A stretch of DNA of 53,058 nt from Acanthaster planci (GCF_001949145.1 NW_019091362.1:881433-934490), one strand, 5' to 3'; shown: positions 24,720 to 38,187, numbered from the stretch's first letter. Numbers and translations: made by a program. Notes: a model not told the origin generated them from the sequence alone.

Positions 24720-27700
24720 GTAAGTTTCATTCAACCCTCGCCTGTCCTCTGGACCCAATAAGGTAATTATAAGCTTCACGCTTGTGTTGTCATTGACCAC
24801 TCAGATGAAAGAAATTGCTAGAGGGATGAAAATGATGATGATCAAAATAATCTGTGAAGTCGAGAGCTGATCTCAGTTCTTTTTTTTTTCTTGAGAGTAG
24901 GCCAGCAGTGAAATAGCTAGCCACTGATATTTCGCATAAATTCAGATCCACGGTGGATCAAAGGGGGGCGGCAATGGGGCCACACCCCCTAAAAAGAAGC
25001 CTGACTTTTTTCTTTATTTGGGAGGGATGATGACAATCCATTTTTTGTGGGAGGAGGATTCTTTTCCCTTAGCCTTCCTTCCAAATGGGTGTAAAAGACC
25101 CAACAATGTAGCCTCAACTGTCACAAAGACACAGGTTTACATGAAAAATTCCAATTTTTAGCTCCTCCCCCCAAAAACAAGTTTAGCCCCCTGAAAACGT
25201 AGCTCTGCATCTGCCCTTGTTATTGTCGTGATGAATTTCATCTTGATTATAAATGAATTCTTGTATGCATTACAAAGGTAATGGTGTTGCCTAAAAGTTT
25301 GTCCTGCTTTGGAAAAATCTGTGACAGATACTTGAGCAAGTCAGGTTCCTGTCTGAACCCAAGGCCAATTATGGCAAACAAGTACATGTACCTACATTCT
25401 TGAAGTCAAAGCTGAAACGAGCAGACATCTTGGACTAAGACTACTCATTTCAGTGTGAACTTGTATTTAATCTTGCCAAGAGACAAGTCTGAATTAGGTA
25501 CATATGCGGGAGTCTCATCAGGCACCGGAAAAACCCGTAAGGTAAAATCCAGTTTTGCTTCTTGGATTTTTGTGCGTGTTTTCTTTTTCTCCCAGTTATA
25601 GACTGAGTCCCATGTACCCAGAGTCTACTTTTCTACAAGTGACTGCTTCAGACTCGGACAAGGAGTCAACTTCAATCACTGACTTGTCAGCTAAATCCCT
25701 GGTATCCCATTCCTCATAACAGATGTACAGTATCCTGCAACACAAAGAAGATGGCGACCTGCTTCCGTCATGTATCTCAGGCATGCCCAAGGCATAGAAA
25801 GAATCAGCGTGCCAATCTTGCATTTATGGTAACTTTGACAAAATAATTTTGTACATGACAACATACTCAAACCCATTAATATCCATAATTACTGGTTTGT
25901 GTATCTTGCAATACTATTTACGAGTCCACACTATGTGTACACCAACACAACGAGCTTGAGTATGACTCAGTTTTTCTTGCGTTCATTTTCTTAATTGCAC
26001 CAATAAGACAGTTATTTAGCCAAATTCCCACTCACGTCTTCGACCCTAAACATGGGGGGCGCTTAGTTTACCGCATAGTGTTAATGCACTTGTACCAACT
26101 AGAGACTCTTGTATTTTTAAGTGAAGCAAAGCACCCACAATTTATTGTATATTTATTCAAAAGAGGAAGTGGAATTTTCTTCATTCATTCCACTTCTTTT
26201 ATTTAATGTTGGAGATATGTAGAGAAAACAAATAAACCAGCAATATCAACCGATCAAAATAAAACTTGTAAACTGGCGGTAAATCTCAGTTCCGTACCCA
26301 AGTTTTTCTTGATATTTTCTGGATAGGGAGGTTTTGAGGACCACTTTGAGGTTTTGTGGCTAGGTTCTCCTTAAATCTGTTGAGTGAGGATGGTCCCTGT
26401 AACGCCACAGAAAGGCTTGGCCAGTATGGGTGCAATGTACAAGTATGTGTATGGCACAAACACACTCACCACAACTGACGAACTTAATCAGTTATTGTTA
26501 TCCATCAATTTCTATCATGAAGCTATTCAACATGTCAGCACAGTGGAAAAGATTAATCTATGAACTAGTCCGATTTCACTCAATTGTGCCACACATGGTG
26601 TGACATGTGACAGAGAAGCTTATGCAATAAATCTTCATGGGGAATACATATTGCTGTCCAAGACCAAAAACACAGGTAGGAGTTCAAACTATGGCCAGGT
26701 GTGGGAGGTGGGGGATAACAGGTTGGCAAGATAAATGTTCTGAAAATAGGACAAAGTTTAAGTACAGTTTTAAGAGACTTTGCTCAAAATTGGTCAATTT
26801 AAAAGTCTGTTCAATTATTTTAATATTGCAAATTCAGCAGACAGAGGAGGGGTTTATTCTGAATTTATCCGATACAGCCTCCAAGACCCAATTCAGATCA
26901 TGAACCAAATTTCAAGGAGGCCAAAAACTTATGCAACATTTTATAGCCTTTTGAGAGTTGAAGCAACACTTTGGCGATTTTTCATGATTTCTCAAACATT
27001 TTTTGCTTTTCCCTGGATCCACCCCAAGAAACATCTAGAATCTTTTTAAGAACCACTCTTCTGCAGCGTGGTAATATGGACGAAATGTTACTGTCTCTTT
27101 TGTTTGGAGCAAGTTAACCTTGATATCTGGTAGTTTATAATGTCAAACCATAGTCAAACTGAGGTATACAGTTAAAATAGAACAACGACGTCATCATTCT
27201 TTTTACAGTTTTATCTCCTTGACACTGAATAATTAGAGGCTCATACTGACCATGAGGTCCAAACGAAATTGGTATTTATCCATAATGATCATTCTCCGCA
27301 AAGCTTCATTTACAGTACCTAGCCTCAGCCCCTACGGTATATGACTTCCGGGTCTGTGCCAGTCACGCTCAAGAAATTCCAAAAATACTCCAAGAGTACG
27401 AACTGATATGAAACATGTGTCGGCTGTTTACAGTGAGGATAGAGTTCCCTGGTCAGGAAATCATCACTGGTCATCGGTCAATGGCATGTGAATAAGTCAA
27501 GATTTAGACATGTATACATGTACGTGTGTATACACCACAGGGCTAGATGTACATGTACATGTTACATGCACACATGTAACGGTATGCTTGCAATGGGCGC
27601 TACATACTCGGCCAACCCCTCTCCCCCAAAACGAATTAAACTGCTTGTCAATGAAATAACCTATTACCATACATGTACCTGTACAATTGAGACCCCGTTT

Positions 27701-28346
27701 CACAAATTACAATTCAAGAAAAGCAAGATTTGATTAACTGCAATTCAGAATTCCCATGGTCAATGGGTTGACCTAATTTTAGCTTCTGGGAATGTTTTTC
27801 ATCTAGTAAAGTTCAAATACAGTTTGCTGGTACAGTCATGTTCTGTAGCCTTGAAGCTACCGGTACCATTAGTAATTTTTTGATGTAGTGAAATAAATTC
27901 TTTCAAAGGTTGCTCTACCTTTTTCAAGCAGTCTAATGACCAACGGTGATAAAAACTGAAGAAAGGCTCATAGTTATAACCTTGGCCTTACAAAACCTCT
28001 AAATTTAATGGAATTTTGCAGGACTTAGGTGACAGGTTAGAAACCCGCAATCTTGCGGAAATATAAAAAATTCTTAAAATGCAATTTTCAATTAAGAGTG
28101 ATAAATTTTACGAATATTCAATCAAGTTTTTTTGTCGTATTATTTTAATTTTGGTCTTTTTATTTACGGATCTTTTAAAACTCTTCTGGGGGGGGAGGGG
28201 AATGACAAGAAGCTCCTCCTCATTGGCAAAGAAGAGACAACCTGACGCAAAGTTTTCAATCATGCCCTGCGCACACAGAGACGGGCACATTCTAACCAAT
28301 ATTGGTCCCACATGCTCAGTGTCTTCCATGGCAAGTTTGCACGAAC
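24720..28346. other. Non-coding stretch
   Basis: AT-rich DNA with G runs (24964) and TACATGTA words (27547-27562). No supported exon on either strand. Confidence 0.35.
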
Positions 28347-28439
28347 CTGTTTGTACACGTGGTAATTCCCTACCAAAGAGATGTTGTTGCTGTCGTCTTG
28401 TTTTCCTGCACATAAGTGCATGGGTCGCCCCATCCACAC
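28347..28439 (-). CDS. Candidate coding exon, frame uncertain
   Basis: On the minus strand, an acceptor-like AATCAAGCAG is followed by 31 codons in phase 0, ending CAG|GTTCGT. It contains GRPMHLCAGKQDDSNNISLV. A competing reading in another frame stays open much longer (143 codons, 28108-28539) and contains LAMEDTEHVGPILVRMCPSL. Both look protein-like and they cannot both be right. The acceptor lacks a good pyrimidine tract. I do not recognise either peptide. The phase-0 reading agrees with the neighbouring candidate at 32314-32421. Confidence 0.25.
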
Positions 28440-29220
28440 CTGCTTGATTATTATATAAATACATATCACGCCTGAATATACGTAAATCCCCATCACCTGA
28501 CCGGCTTTGCCCAATGGAATGGAACATCCCACCTGTCATCTCAGGAAATCATTAACATTTCACTCATACATGTAGATGATAGAGGAAATAACATGAATTG
28601 TGGGGCAAATGTAGAACAGTGTTTTTAACAAGGGCCGGCAAAGTTCATTGCCACTGCTGACGACATGTCCGACATATGACGCCCTTGTAATTAAACTTAC
28701 TGAAAAATGATCCCAAATGAAAACACAGTATCTAATCAAAGTTTGTTTTCAGAGCTCCTGCTGTACACATTGTGTACTGTGCACACACACTGCTGGTGAA
28801 TTTCATTTGAAGATGAAATTTGAGTTTTACTTCCAGCACGGACAAATTTTGAGGGGGAAGGGAAAACAAGAAAAACTTTATACTTGAATAACATTTCAGG
28901 ACTTATCTGCAAGAACCTATTCAAACAGGAAATAAGTGGCATTTTAAATGGGAAAAATGAAACATCCAAGAAAACCCTAGGAAACTGAAAAGAAAAAGAT
29001 CACTACTAGTCAAGATGGATTTGGTTCATTAAAAGGAACAACAAAATTCCAAGCTTAAGCACGTTGCTAACTTGGGATGCATACCGTTGGAAGAATACAT
29101 GTGCAAGAAGTCACTTTGAACATTTCATGTAAAGTGAAAGATTCGTTTGACCTTTCCCTCTTCAAAACAGATTCTAACTATTCTCACTTTCTGTTTGTGC
29201 CCGATGCTGTTTTTGTACAG
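28440..29220. other. Non-coding stretch
   Basis: Apart from the longer alternative frame described for the neighbouring exon, I see nothing here. Confidence 0.35.
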
Positions 29221-29354
29221 GTCGGACAATACAACAAGTCTTAAATTTCATTGCACAGAGCAGCGTCCAAACGATAGCCCAACAATGCATTCAATCTTGT
29301 CTCAAAGAAGTCTGCTGACTCTGATACATATTGATCAGCGTGCAATCCCTCGGG
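29221..29354 (+). CDS. Candidate internal coding exon
   Basis: Seen: strong acceptor CCGATGCTGTTTTTGTACAG and donor CGGG|GTAAGC. Entering in phase 2, as the exit of 24541-24719 requires, the frame stays open and leaves in phase 1. It contains HSILSQRSLLTLIHIDQRAI. A second frame (entry phase 1) reads LNFIAQSSVQTIAQQCIQSC before a TGA and also looks protein-like, so the frame is not certain. Unrecognised. Called mainly on splice-site strength and phase agreement with the neighbour. Confidence 0.3.
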
Positions 29355-30690
29355 GTAAGCGGATGACTGAAAAGTACTGCAGCTTTAGCAGACTTGTCTT
29401 TCAAGTCAGACGTTGGATACAACAAGGAAAACGTGAAAGTGCACAAAAGTCTTCTGCTAAACATCAAGAATCCCTCCGTTTTACTGGATTCAAATGATGA
29501 CATCTAACATTCATGGCCACAATGAATCAAACAGAGTCCAACGGTTGATACATTTTGCTGGATTTTGCTGATTTCAGTTTTCAGCAGTTGGGTAATGCAG
29601 GAGTCAGTCAGCTGACAAGATCAAGATGAATATATTTTAATTTCAAAAAAAGGAAAAAAGAGAAAAAAAGGAGCCTCTGCAGGTAATATGTGGAACTCTG
29701 TATTTTCCTAAGGTGAAGATAGAAAACAGAACACATGTACTCCATGCAACACCGCGCAGGATAGTTTTCTGTGACACGAGATAAAGTTGTGAAACAACAA
29801 AGCTTAAGTATGTTAGATTCTGCAGTTTGGGAGATCTGTACATGGAGGCTGAAGCTGATAATTTACAATCAAAACAAATACAGAAATACTTCCATTCCAA
29901 TTAAAAATAAACCTGGAAATAGATGTACATGTATGCATTTTACAAACTTTTTTTTCTTAATTGAATTCACCTGTCATTATACAATTTGCTCTGTCAGAAC
30001 AATTCTGCATAATATACATAGGTACTTGTACATGTACATGTACAGCAACTCAAGAAGAAATTGTTGCATGGAGAACATATGGGATGAAACCTTCAAAGGA
30101 AACGACAATAGAGTACATGTACCGGTGCATGGCATTAAAATGCTTATTGGTGATTCAAATTAATTAAAGGTCTCTCAAAGGTACCATTTGAGTGACGCAG
30201 ATGTCCCATTTGTCCCCCAACCAAGGGCAAATGCATGTTTGTCTAACCTTTTCAAAATTACAAAAAACTACAAAGGGATAATTGAAGATGAAACGGCCAA
30301 ACCAACCGTAGAAATGTCTCCAATTCATCTGAATGTACCGGTATATGGAGGAAACCCCCAAAATAGAAGCACAGAGGGCTGTGTCACAAATACTGAAAAA
30401 GTGTCATGCTACCCAGGCTAAAGCCCATTGAAAGACCTGATGTGTTGGCTGGATTTCAAGAACAACCCTACCCAAAAACGTATTCATTCATGAACTTTAA
30501 GCTGGTAGATTCCCTGAGGTTAAAATCAACAAGCGCTAACAGTCCCAGAACGCAATACTTTTAATTGTTTACATTGGCTCACCCTGAGATGTTCCTACAA
30601 GTAACAATATTTTTAGTCAGTCACCTCACTGAATTGACGTACTTCCCCATGAGAAACACAACAGTTGCAGGCTTGCACAAAGATAATGGG
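29355..30690. other. Non-coding stretch
   Basis: AT-rich DNA including GTACATGTACATGTAC at 30027-30042. No supported exon. Confidence 0.4.
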
Positions 30691-31000
30691 TGTACATGTA
30701 CCAATACCAGTACATGTAGTCGTACATGTCGAGTACCAGTACAATACCAGTACGTGTAGTCGTACATGTCGAGTACCAGTACAATACCAGTACATGCAGT
30801 TGTACATGTCGAGTACCAGTACAATACCAGTACATGCAGTTGTACATGTCGAGTACCAGTACAATACCAGTACGTGTAGTCGTACATGTCGAGTACCAGT
30901 ACAATACAAGTACATGTAGTCGTACATGTCCAGTACCAGTACAATACCAGTACATGTAGTCGTACATGTCCAGTACCAGTACAATACCAGTACAAGTACA
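30691..31000. repeat. 40-base minisatellite, one partial and seven further copies
   Basis: A partial 30-base copy (30691-30720) is followed by seven 40-base units starting at 30721, 30761, 30801, 30841, 30881, 30921 and 30961, the last diverging at its end. The unit begins cgtacatgtcgagtaccagt and differs between copies by a few substitutions. It is full of GTAC. Because 40 is not a multiple of three and the unit lacks stops in several frames, long Tyr/Thr/Val/Leu-rich frames arise on both strands (up to 192 codons). They are repeat artefacts and not genes. Confidence 0.95.
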
Positions 31001-32313
31001 TTTATATGTAGTTTGCCTCCTCTACTTGTGTATATTGCTATACATTTGTACATGTAACAGTGGAGTACCAGAGCTACCGTAGGGTACATGTACAACTGTA
31101 CATCCTGCTCACTCTGATTCCAATTTCTAAATTTATACGTCCTTTTAAAGAAAATATTATACAAGTACATGTATATACATGTAAGTCTCACTTTACAGTA
31201 GTTATTTTATTTATTTATTTTTTTTGAGAAGAGGACCTTACTCTCACTTTACATAATTCACAAGGAGATTTTTATGCAGACAGCAGACAAGACTAGGACA
31301 TGAACAAGGAGGCAATAAAACTTACTCCAAATTAGATGTCATGCCTGTGCAAGGAAACGGTTTGTCAAAATGAAATGCCCGTAAAGAAATGGACCCACAC
31401 CTTATTGCAAACGTTCCATGAATGCACATGAATTAAATGAAAGCAAGAAGGAAATGTTCCGTGCAAGCACCAATCTTAAGCTTGAAATATTCCACTCTGT
31501 AAATATACGACTGATCACACCAAATACCTGGCATGTACCAGTACTTGACTTGGATTCATGCATGAATAGTCTGACATAACAGACACCCTGTATACATGTA
31601 CATAAAATTCATGCATGCATGCATTCACATACCCGTTACACTGAAACAATATCTATTGGTGATGGATATCATGGAATTTATGTACTGGTACAAACAATAG
31701 ATCAGTGCTGCAATGGCTGTAAAGAGAACGCTGGAGAATATTTTGGATTGTTCACAAAGTTGTCAATTTACTACATGTGACTCCGCGGAAACACAACACC
31801 CGTCTGTTTGGAATGATACTTGCACAGGGTGAATTCAATGCTTCAAACTGACAGGCGAAACTTTCATTGGCACTCATCATAAAGTTTGTCATTGAGAAAA
31901 CGCTGGGTGACCGCAAAGTGACAACTGTATTGGAAAGGTCAATACCAGTAACAGCTTATAATTATAAATTACACTTAATGTTCAATTAGAACACTGATCT
32001 TCCTGTACAAAAGTAAACCCTGACCCAGGTAAAATGTACATGTATGTGTACCCGCTACATGCCACTCCCTGGGCAAAATGAAGATAAAGAACCCGACTGT
32101 GCCTAGATTCAACCGGCGCATTTCCACAGCATGACACATTTACACGCAATACATAAATTACTGTAGGGACCAAATACGTCTTTTGCGTGTTGCCTAGCAA
32201 TTGTTGTGGCAAAACAGTGGCACGCCTGTAATGCACTGCAAAACAAGGTTTGGGAGTGTGACAACATGTATTTTTGGGCACTCCAGGATTGACAAAGACA
32301 CATTTATATTTAC
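31001..32313. other. Non-coding stretch
   Basis: Contains further TACATGTA words next to the minisatellite (31044-31108, 31165-31182) and a CATGCATGCATGCAT run near 31611. No supported exon. Confidence 0.4.
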
Positions 32314-32421
32314 CTTTTCATCGGCACTATCAAGTGGGTCACTGCAACTCTCAGGATGAAACAACTCCATTTCAAATCTTGTCATGGACGCCGAAGTACA
32401 TGTAGAGTAAACTTGCCTAAT
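32314..32421 (-). CDS. Candidate coding exon, phase 0 at both ends
   Basis: On the minus strand it ends GAAAAG|GTAAAT in phase 0. An acceptor GGCAG at 32422 gives 36 codons in phase 0. Alternatively the ATG at 32385 makes it a first exon of 24 codons. It contains FEMELFHPESCSDPLDSADE, an acidic stretch typical of flexible protein segments. The pyrimidine tract is weak. Unrecognised. The left junction is the better of the two. Confidence 0.28.
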
Positions 32422-34393
32422 CTGCCGTCCACCCCATCCGAAAATGCCAGTTGGTGTGCACGTCAACAGAAATAATCTTGTTCTTCCATGATGGGTTTTT
32501 CTCAGTCAAACTGCTCTTTTTATATCTTTTCTTGTGCCCCACAACAGGTGCATATCACACCCTGTAACACCTATGAGGAAAGTCCGTGCAGATGGTGTCC
32601 ACACTAACAGATGTGCTGTTTGACGTTATCACGGAGCGACAAGCATTCTATTTTGGCCATGTGCTCATTTTTACCCCCCACGGACCATTTTGAAAGTCTG
32701 CAGGAGGTAACGGTGATAATGCAACACAACTTGATTGAGGTACCGCTATGTTTGGGTGCCAGTCTTGTGAAATTACATCATACATGTATCTTATGCATGT
32801 TTACCGATCCTTACCAAAACAAAAACAAAAAAAAGGGAGGAAAAAAAAGCATCTGTACACATTCCCATGGAGATGTAAACAATGTACATACTAATTAAGG
32901 ATGAATTAATTGTGACATGCAAAATGGCAACCCAAACAGAAAATTCTCTGATGAGGTGCGTATTGATTGATTCTGGTCCAATGCACACGTATTGATCAAT
33001 AAAGCTTTGTGTATTGATCAGCTGGGTTTTGACGTCATTCAGGCTCTATTGTTACACGGATTCCATGTTAAAAAAAAAAGAAGACATTGTTGTTCACTCT
33101 GTCATGTGCTTCGATAACAGACAATGCAAAGCAATGAGAATCATGAGGTGACAGGTATTTGATATGAACAGACATGTATATATGCGTGGACCACTGGTTA
33201 TCCAGCATCATGCAAAGGCAGCTAGGGAATAAGTATACATGTAATGTACTTATTCACTTATTTCAGAAAAATTGTAACCAAATCTGTATGATCATTTTTC
33301 ACAAAATTAACCTCACTGTGCCAAATAATTGGTTGCTTGTTCATTTTTTTTCCAGTAACGTCTCTCCACTTACTCATAATACGCGAAAATGTTTTTACAT
33401 TTCCAAGGCATATCGCACACACAGACTGGCCAAAGCTAACAGGATAAGCTATAACAAAAATAGAACGAGGTAATCTCCCCTTTAGGTAAGTTCAATGTAA
33501 TGAAATCCAGCACTTCGCTGTTATCATCACAATATCTTTTTCAAAATCTGACCATCCTGTCAAAGTGATTACATTGCCATTTTTTTAAACATCCACGAGC
33601 CTAGATTTTGTTAAAATGTCTGTTGTAAGCATGAACACTTTACGCTATTGATTCTGATACCCGGGCATATATTGTACATGTACTTGTGTACGCGCATACA
33701 TGCACTTGAATATCTCAAGAGTCTTAATCCACCCACCAGCCTAATTGTCTAGATTTCTTGATGCAAGACTATGGCCCACAGCAAGATCACAACCTTAATC
33801 CTTTCCCATCACACTCACAGACATCCCTCTCCCAACGGGCAAGCCGCTCCCAGCAGAACTGAGCCAAATTACCCTGCAACTCACTAGGGGCAGCCATCAC
33901 TGCTGAGTACCACTGACTTGGCACCTGATTCCAGCATGCATACCAATTGATCTACAAAGCTCCACAGTTATCCAATCAGTTACGCTGTGTTACAGTTCTG
34001 GGAAGTCAATGAATTTGAAAACCAAAACCAAAAGCAAATAGACAACTAAGGGGTAGGCCACACAGCGTGAGCGGTGAATCTCGGAATAACTGACACAGAT
34101 TGAGCAGGTGGATTTGGCCAGTTTTGACACCAGAAGCAAGGAGCGTACAACCCAGTTTGCAATTCCCCTCAGCTCTGATTTTTCACAGGTCAGTAAGATG
34201 ATTCAACCACAGAGGACTTTCCCCTACCACAGGCTAGAAACCTTGATGACCTCTGGCTCCCAAAAGAAATTGATTGCGAACTATGTAGTGTGGCCATTAC
34301 TGCATAAAATCATTAAGAAATAAAAATGAAGACAGCAGGGACGCTCATCTATGCTTATCAGTTATTGTTAGGTTAATGATTGTGATGCCATCA
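32422..34393. other. Non-coding stretch with one exon-like patch
   Basis: At 33358 on the plus strand, a very strong acceptor (GTTCATTTTTTTTCCAG) is followed by two competing open frames and a GTAATC donor near 33472. Phases do not clearly fit the neighbouring plus-strand candidates, so it is mentioned and not called. The rest is AT-rich. Confidence 0.3.
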
Positions 34394-36264
34394 TACATTT
34401 CCCCAAAAAGTTTTCTTATATAAGAAAGTTATTCTTGAAAAAAGAAAATTAATCTTGTTTAAACAAAATGTTTAAGATAACACATTTTTGGTGAGAAAAC
34501 ATTTCTTGAAATATTGAGCAATTAAGAAAAGAAAATTTTTTTCTTCTTTTAAGAAAATTATCTGCTTATACAAGAAATCAATTCTCAGAAAAAGGAATTA
34601 AATCTTGTTGTAAGAAACAATTAAGAAAATAGAGTTTTGGCACAAAAGTATTTCTGAAAATATTGAGCATTTAATACTACAAGTTAATGATTCCTCTTTT
34701 AGGAAAATAACATTTTTGGTAAAACAGGTACATCTTTTCTTTAAGAAAAGGAATCTTGCTTCAAGAAAATATTTTAAAATCCTTCGATCAAAATAGAGGG
34801 TACTGTTTGGCGCTCTTTTTAAAGTTGTTCGGCATGTTCAGTTGCCAGGGACAAACATTTTCTCATTGTATTTCATCATTTTTATCCTGCCACAGGTATG
34901 CTCACTACCATGTTTGAATTTAGTTACCATAGATTTAGGAAGGCTAGGCTTTAGAACCTAACTGTATCAGATGTTTTAAGATCGGAAAGATTTAAAAAAC
35001 TGTATAAGGTTCAGATCTGCTGTTTAAAAATGTATAATTGTGTTGATGTATGTTTTACAGCACACATATTCAACTGTACATGCAAGCTTCACTGAGCATG
35101 TCCAATTGAACACTTCCTGTGCTCTTGTTGACAGCTGCACACTGAATGTGAAATCTGATACAAATCTAGACCTCAGAATTGTCATGAATAGAAGAATAAA
35201 AGCATAGTGCTCAAAAGTAGGATTTGAAATTCACAGTTTGCTTCATTTTAAAAAAATTGTTATCCATATGTGCAATGCATGATGAAATGATTCAAATCAA
35301 ATGTCCCCAAGTCAGTGAAAAGTACTATACCTGCTAATTTATGTTTTGGTCAGCCTTACTAAATTTTATTTTCATATGTGTATTTTCCACAATACCAATA
35401 AGCCACACCATATGTCAAACAGCTTTTAAGCACCTAATTTCTGGAAACAGAACATTGGCCTACCATACACTATGCAGCCATGTTAATTTGAAACCCAAAA
35501 TGGCTAAGCTGATGATTGCAAGGAGTCAGTAAGTACCCAGATACATGTCAACTTGAAATGAAATAAAGTTATTCACTATTTGTCATAATTTGTCGTGAAA
35601 ATACTTGAAATTTAATCTTTGCATGGGAAGACCATTATTCTGCATACTTTTATGAAATCAACCCTGTCTTCAGAAAAGATTGTTCCATAGTAAAAAATCT
35701 GCATTTCCCCCAAGAATTACTAAATTGGTATGATTAATATTTTACACATAGTTGAGAAATGTTTTGTTTTATAATATTGGAAACATTGTCTCCACTAATA
35801 TTTAGAAACTGAATTTAGGAAAAACTCTTTCGGTTCTTTTTGAGTAAAAAAATCTCGCCAAGAAATTAGCTCTTGTACCATCCAAGAAAAGCACTGCGGA
35901 TGGTAAGAAAACAGCCAACAAAAGACTTCTTCATTGCAAAAGAAAACACCTTTTCTTGTGTCATTCCCTCGGAAATTTCAATAAGAAAATTATTCTGTCA
36001 GATTTTCTTGATTAAAAGAATAAGCAAATTAAATCTCAAACCAGATTTTTTGATGAATGAGAAAAGGTATTGTGCCAATTTTCTTTGAGAAAGGGTAGGA
36101 AAAAATTCTTACTTCAGAGTAGTTAAATCAAGAAGAAACGAAATATGAAACAATAGTTTCTTAAAACAAGAAGTGATCAAACCAAAATATTTTGTGTCAC
36201 TCCCTGGAAAAAAAGACTTGTTTCAATTTTTTTCTCCAAATAAGAAACCATTTTTGGCAATGTA
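34394..36264. mobile_element. AAGAAA/TTTCTT-rich element with inverted ends, possible decayed transposon
   Basis: The left end (TACATTTCCCC, then AAAAAGTTTTCTTAT) resembles the reverse complement of the right end (TACATTGCC, then AAAAATGGTTTCTTAT). Inside, many AAGAAAAT/TTTCTTG words recur. A longer segment ending in aaatattgagca is duplicated at about 34480-34525 and 34625-34670. No transposase frame and no clear target-site duplication are visible. The middle (about 34800-35800) lacks these words and contains a plus-strand exon candidate, so this may be two separate patches. Confidence 0.35.
35423..35528 (+). CDS. Weak candidate coding exon
   Basis: Seen: AAACAG acceptor and consensus donor GTCA|GTAAGT. 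Entering in phase 1, as the exit of 29221-29354 requires, it is open throughout and exits in phase 2. It contains AYHTLCSHVNLKPKMAKLMI. The acceptor tract is poor, and the exon lies within the AAGAAA-rich region. Unrecognised. Supported only by the donor and phase continuity. Confidence 0.22.
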
Positions 36265-36888
36265 GTGATGCGAGCTGTGACTGAAATATTCAACCAAACA
36301 TTTCCCCGTTTGTGACCCGGTTGCTGGATTAGGTGACCCAGACATGATCAACTCACGACAGAAGGTCAAATGACAGGCCAGCGTGGAAGTTTATAACCGT
36401 GATCATGACAATGACAACCAACAGAATGGATATTTCAATGTCTTCACCGAGAACCCTAACGGAGAAAAATACACACAAACATTTCCTGTTCCTGGTGTGA
36501 GGAACTTGGAGCTCAAAAAAGAGGCAGGTTATTATTACTGTGATTAAAAACTACAGGAAGACTGAGAATAAAGTTCATCAACAGTTCAACTGTTCATGCC
36601 ATATCTCCCCAAATCCAAAACAGGCTCCTAAAAACTGGAAGCCTTCCAAAGTTTCAACCTAAAAAATCACTGGTCCAGAAATGCACCTCGTTAAAGACCA
36701 AAGCATGCACTTATACCGACTTACATGTTTGTCTGAGCGGTAACTCACTTTTGTGTACACAAAAGCTACTGCTGTAAAAGATAAACATTGTTGAGTCGCA
36801 ATAAGCTAGCCAAATATTTCAGTCAACTTCTTTAACAAAATACCCTGACTTATCATTGGAGACGACAAAGATTTCACAAAGAACAAAC
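36265..36888. other. Non-coding stretch
   Basis: No supported feature seen. Confidence 0.4.
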
Positions 36889-37068
36889 CTTCACATCATC
36901 AGTGTTAATACCAGCACTGTGTCTGATGCGCAGCCCATACATAATACAACAGATATCCCAGCCGGCTGAGCTCATGAAGTCAATCGGGAGTTTGGGCAGA
37001 CGTACCGTAGCAAGCATCAGATCCCGGCAAAATGCCACTTTGGTGACAATTTGGCCACAATTCCACAA
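36889..37068 (-). CDS. Candidate internal coding exon, 60 codons
   Basis: On the minus strand, the acceptor AAATGCAGAAATTTAG is followed by 180 open bases in phase 0, ending GTGAAG|GTTTGT. The segment is GC-richer than its flanks. It contains LATVRLPKLPIDFMSSAGWD and then CIMYGLRIRHSAGINTDDVK. Cysteines recur (NCGQ, FCRD, DICC), but no metal-binding pattern is evident. Unrecognised. Entry and exit phases agree with 38188-38271 upstream and 32314-32421 downstream. The donor is acceptable but not ideal. Confidence 0.38.
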
Positions 37069-38187
37069 CTAAATTTCTGCATTTATTGACCGAAGCAATG
37101 AAATTTAAGACTGGGCTGAACCTCGTTGTGCTTCTCAGTATGATCGGACAAAGTACATGTACCATACAAGTATGTTTTGTTTTTATGAACTACGTAACAG
37201 TTGGATGGAAAAACGCATAAGGCGATTAAAATGCTACAAGAAAATGAACTGGTATAAATAGTATCAAATTCACCTGGTCGTGTTAAAGAACACAATACAA
37301 TCTACAATGCGCTAACGATTATTTGATGAACGACCTTTGATTGACGGGAAACAAAGAAAATTATCCAACTTCCGGAGACTGCTGGCTGAGTGTTCTCAAA
37401 ACCCAACCCAGGAACTCTTGTCCTCAGCAACAACCCACGACACACTGTACACTGACCATACAGCTGCCTGATATATTTTCATTGGCTCCTCAGAAACAGA
37501 TGTTAATTGCATAAACGAGTAAATTGCCAGCCCACCAATACATCCAATTAGTGCTTTGTTGACAGGCCAAGATGAGCAGATGCAGACAGGTGTATAACGG
37601 TAAACCTTACCCAATGATGCAAAGGCGTGATTATCTGCAACCCTTGACTCAGGCAAAAATATTAAGTGATTATCCATGCACTTGTGTGAACTTTAAACAC
37701 TTACACAAAGCAAGCACATAACCAAAAACTGCAAAGCACTGTCCCCTGTACAGGTTCATGTACTTGAACAGTTGTAACAGGAACCACACTGCGCATGTGC
37801 AATACATGTACTTAACCCTATTAAGAACTTCATTTTCATGCAGAGACCACTCCTACATTTCTGTAAATGCCAGTATGTAGCAAATGCCTGTCATGTAAAT
37901 GTAAGAAAAAAGCACCAGAATACTGCTTAGCACATTGTCAATTGTCTGGTTTAGCAGGTTTTTGATGAAAGACATCAATGGACGAACTCATGAACACTGT
38001 ACAGATGATTTTCTTCAGAAGACTATGTAGTCCTATTTGACAAGACCACAAGTTGTACCAGAACACTGCTTTTAAGTACACATATACACAAGTATGTGTT
38101 CTATACATACACCCTAACCTACATGTACTTACGTGTACTAGATTGCCTAAGACAAATTCCAACTTTCTCAGAGAAATTCTAACTTAC
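37069..38187. other. Non-coding stretch, probable intron
   Basis: No supported feature seen apart from scattered TACATGTA words. Confidence 0.4.

Noticed and set aside
28108-28539. 143-codon minus-strand frame as a single gene
   Set aside because: Competes with a phase-0 exon reading in another frame and has no good start context. Kept only as an alternative.
30613-31191. 192-codon minus-strand frame and several overlapping frames of 77-126 codons on both strands
   Set aside because: They are translations of the 40-base tandem repeat. The same residue pattern cycles every 40 codons and has no start or splice context.
33358-33472. Plus-strand exon after a very strong acceptor
   Set aside because: Two frames compete. 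The one that fits the preceding exon's phase meets TAA before the only donor, and the other does not fit the phase.
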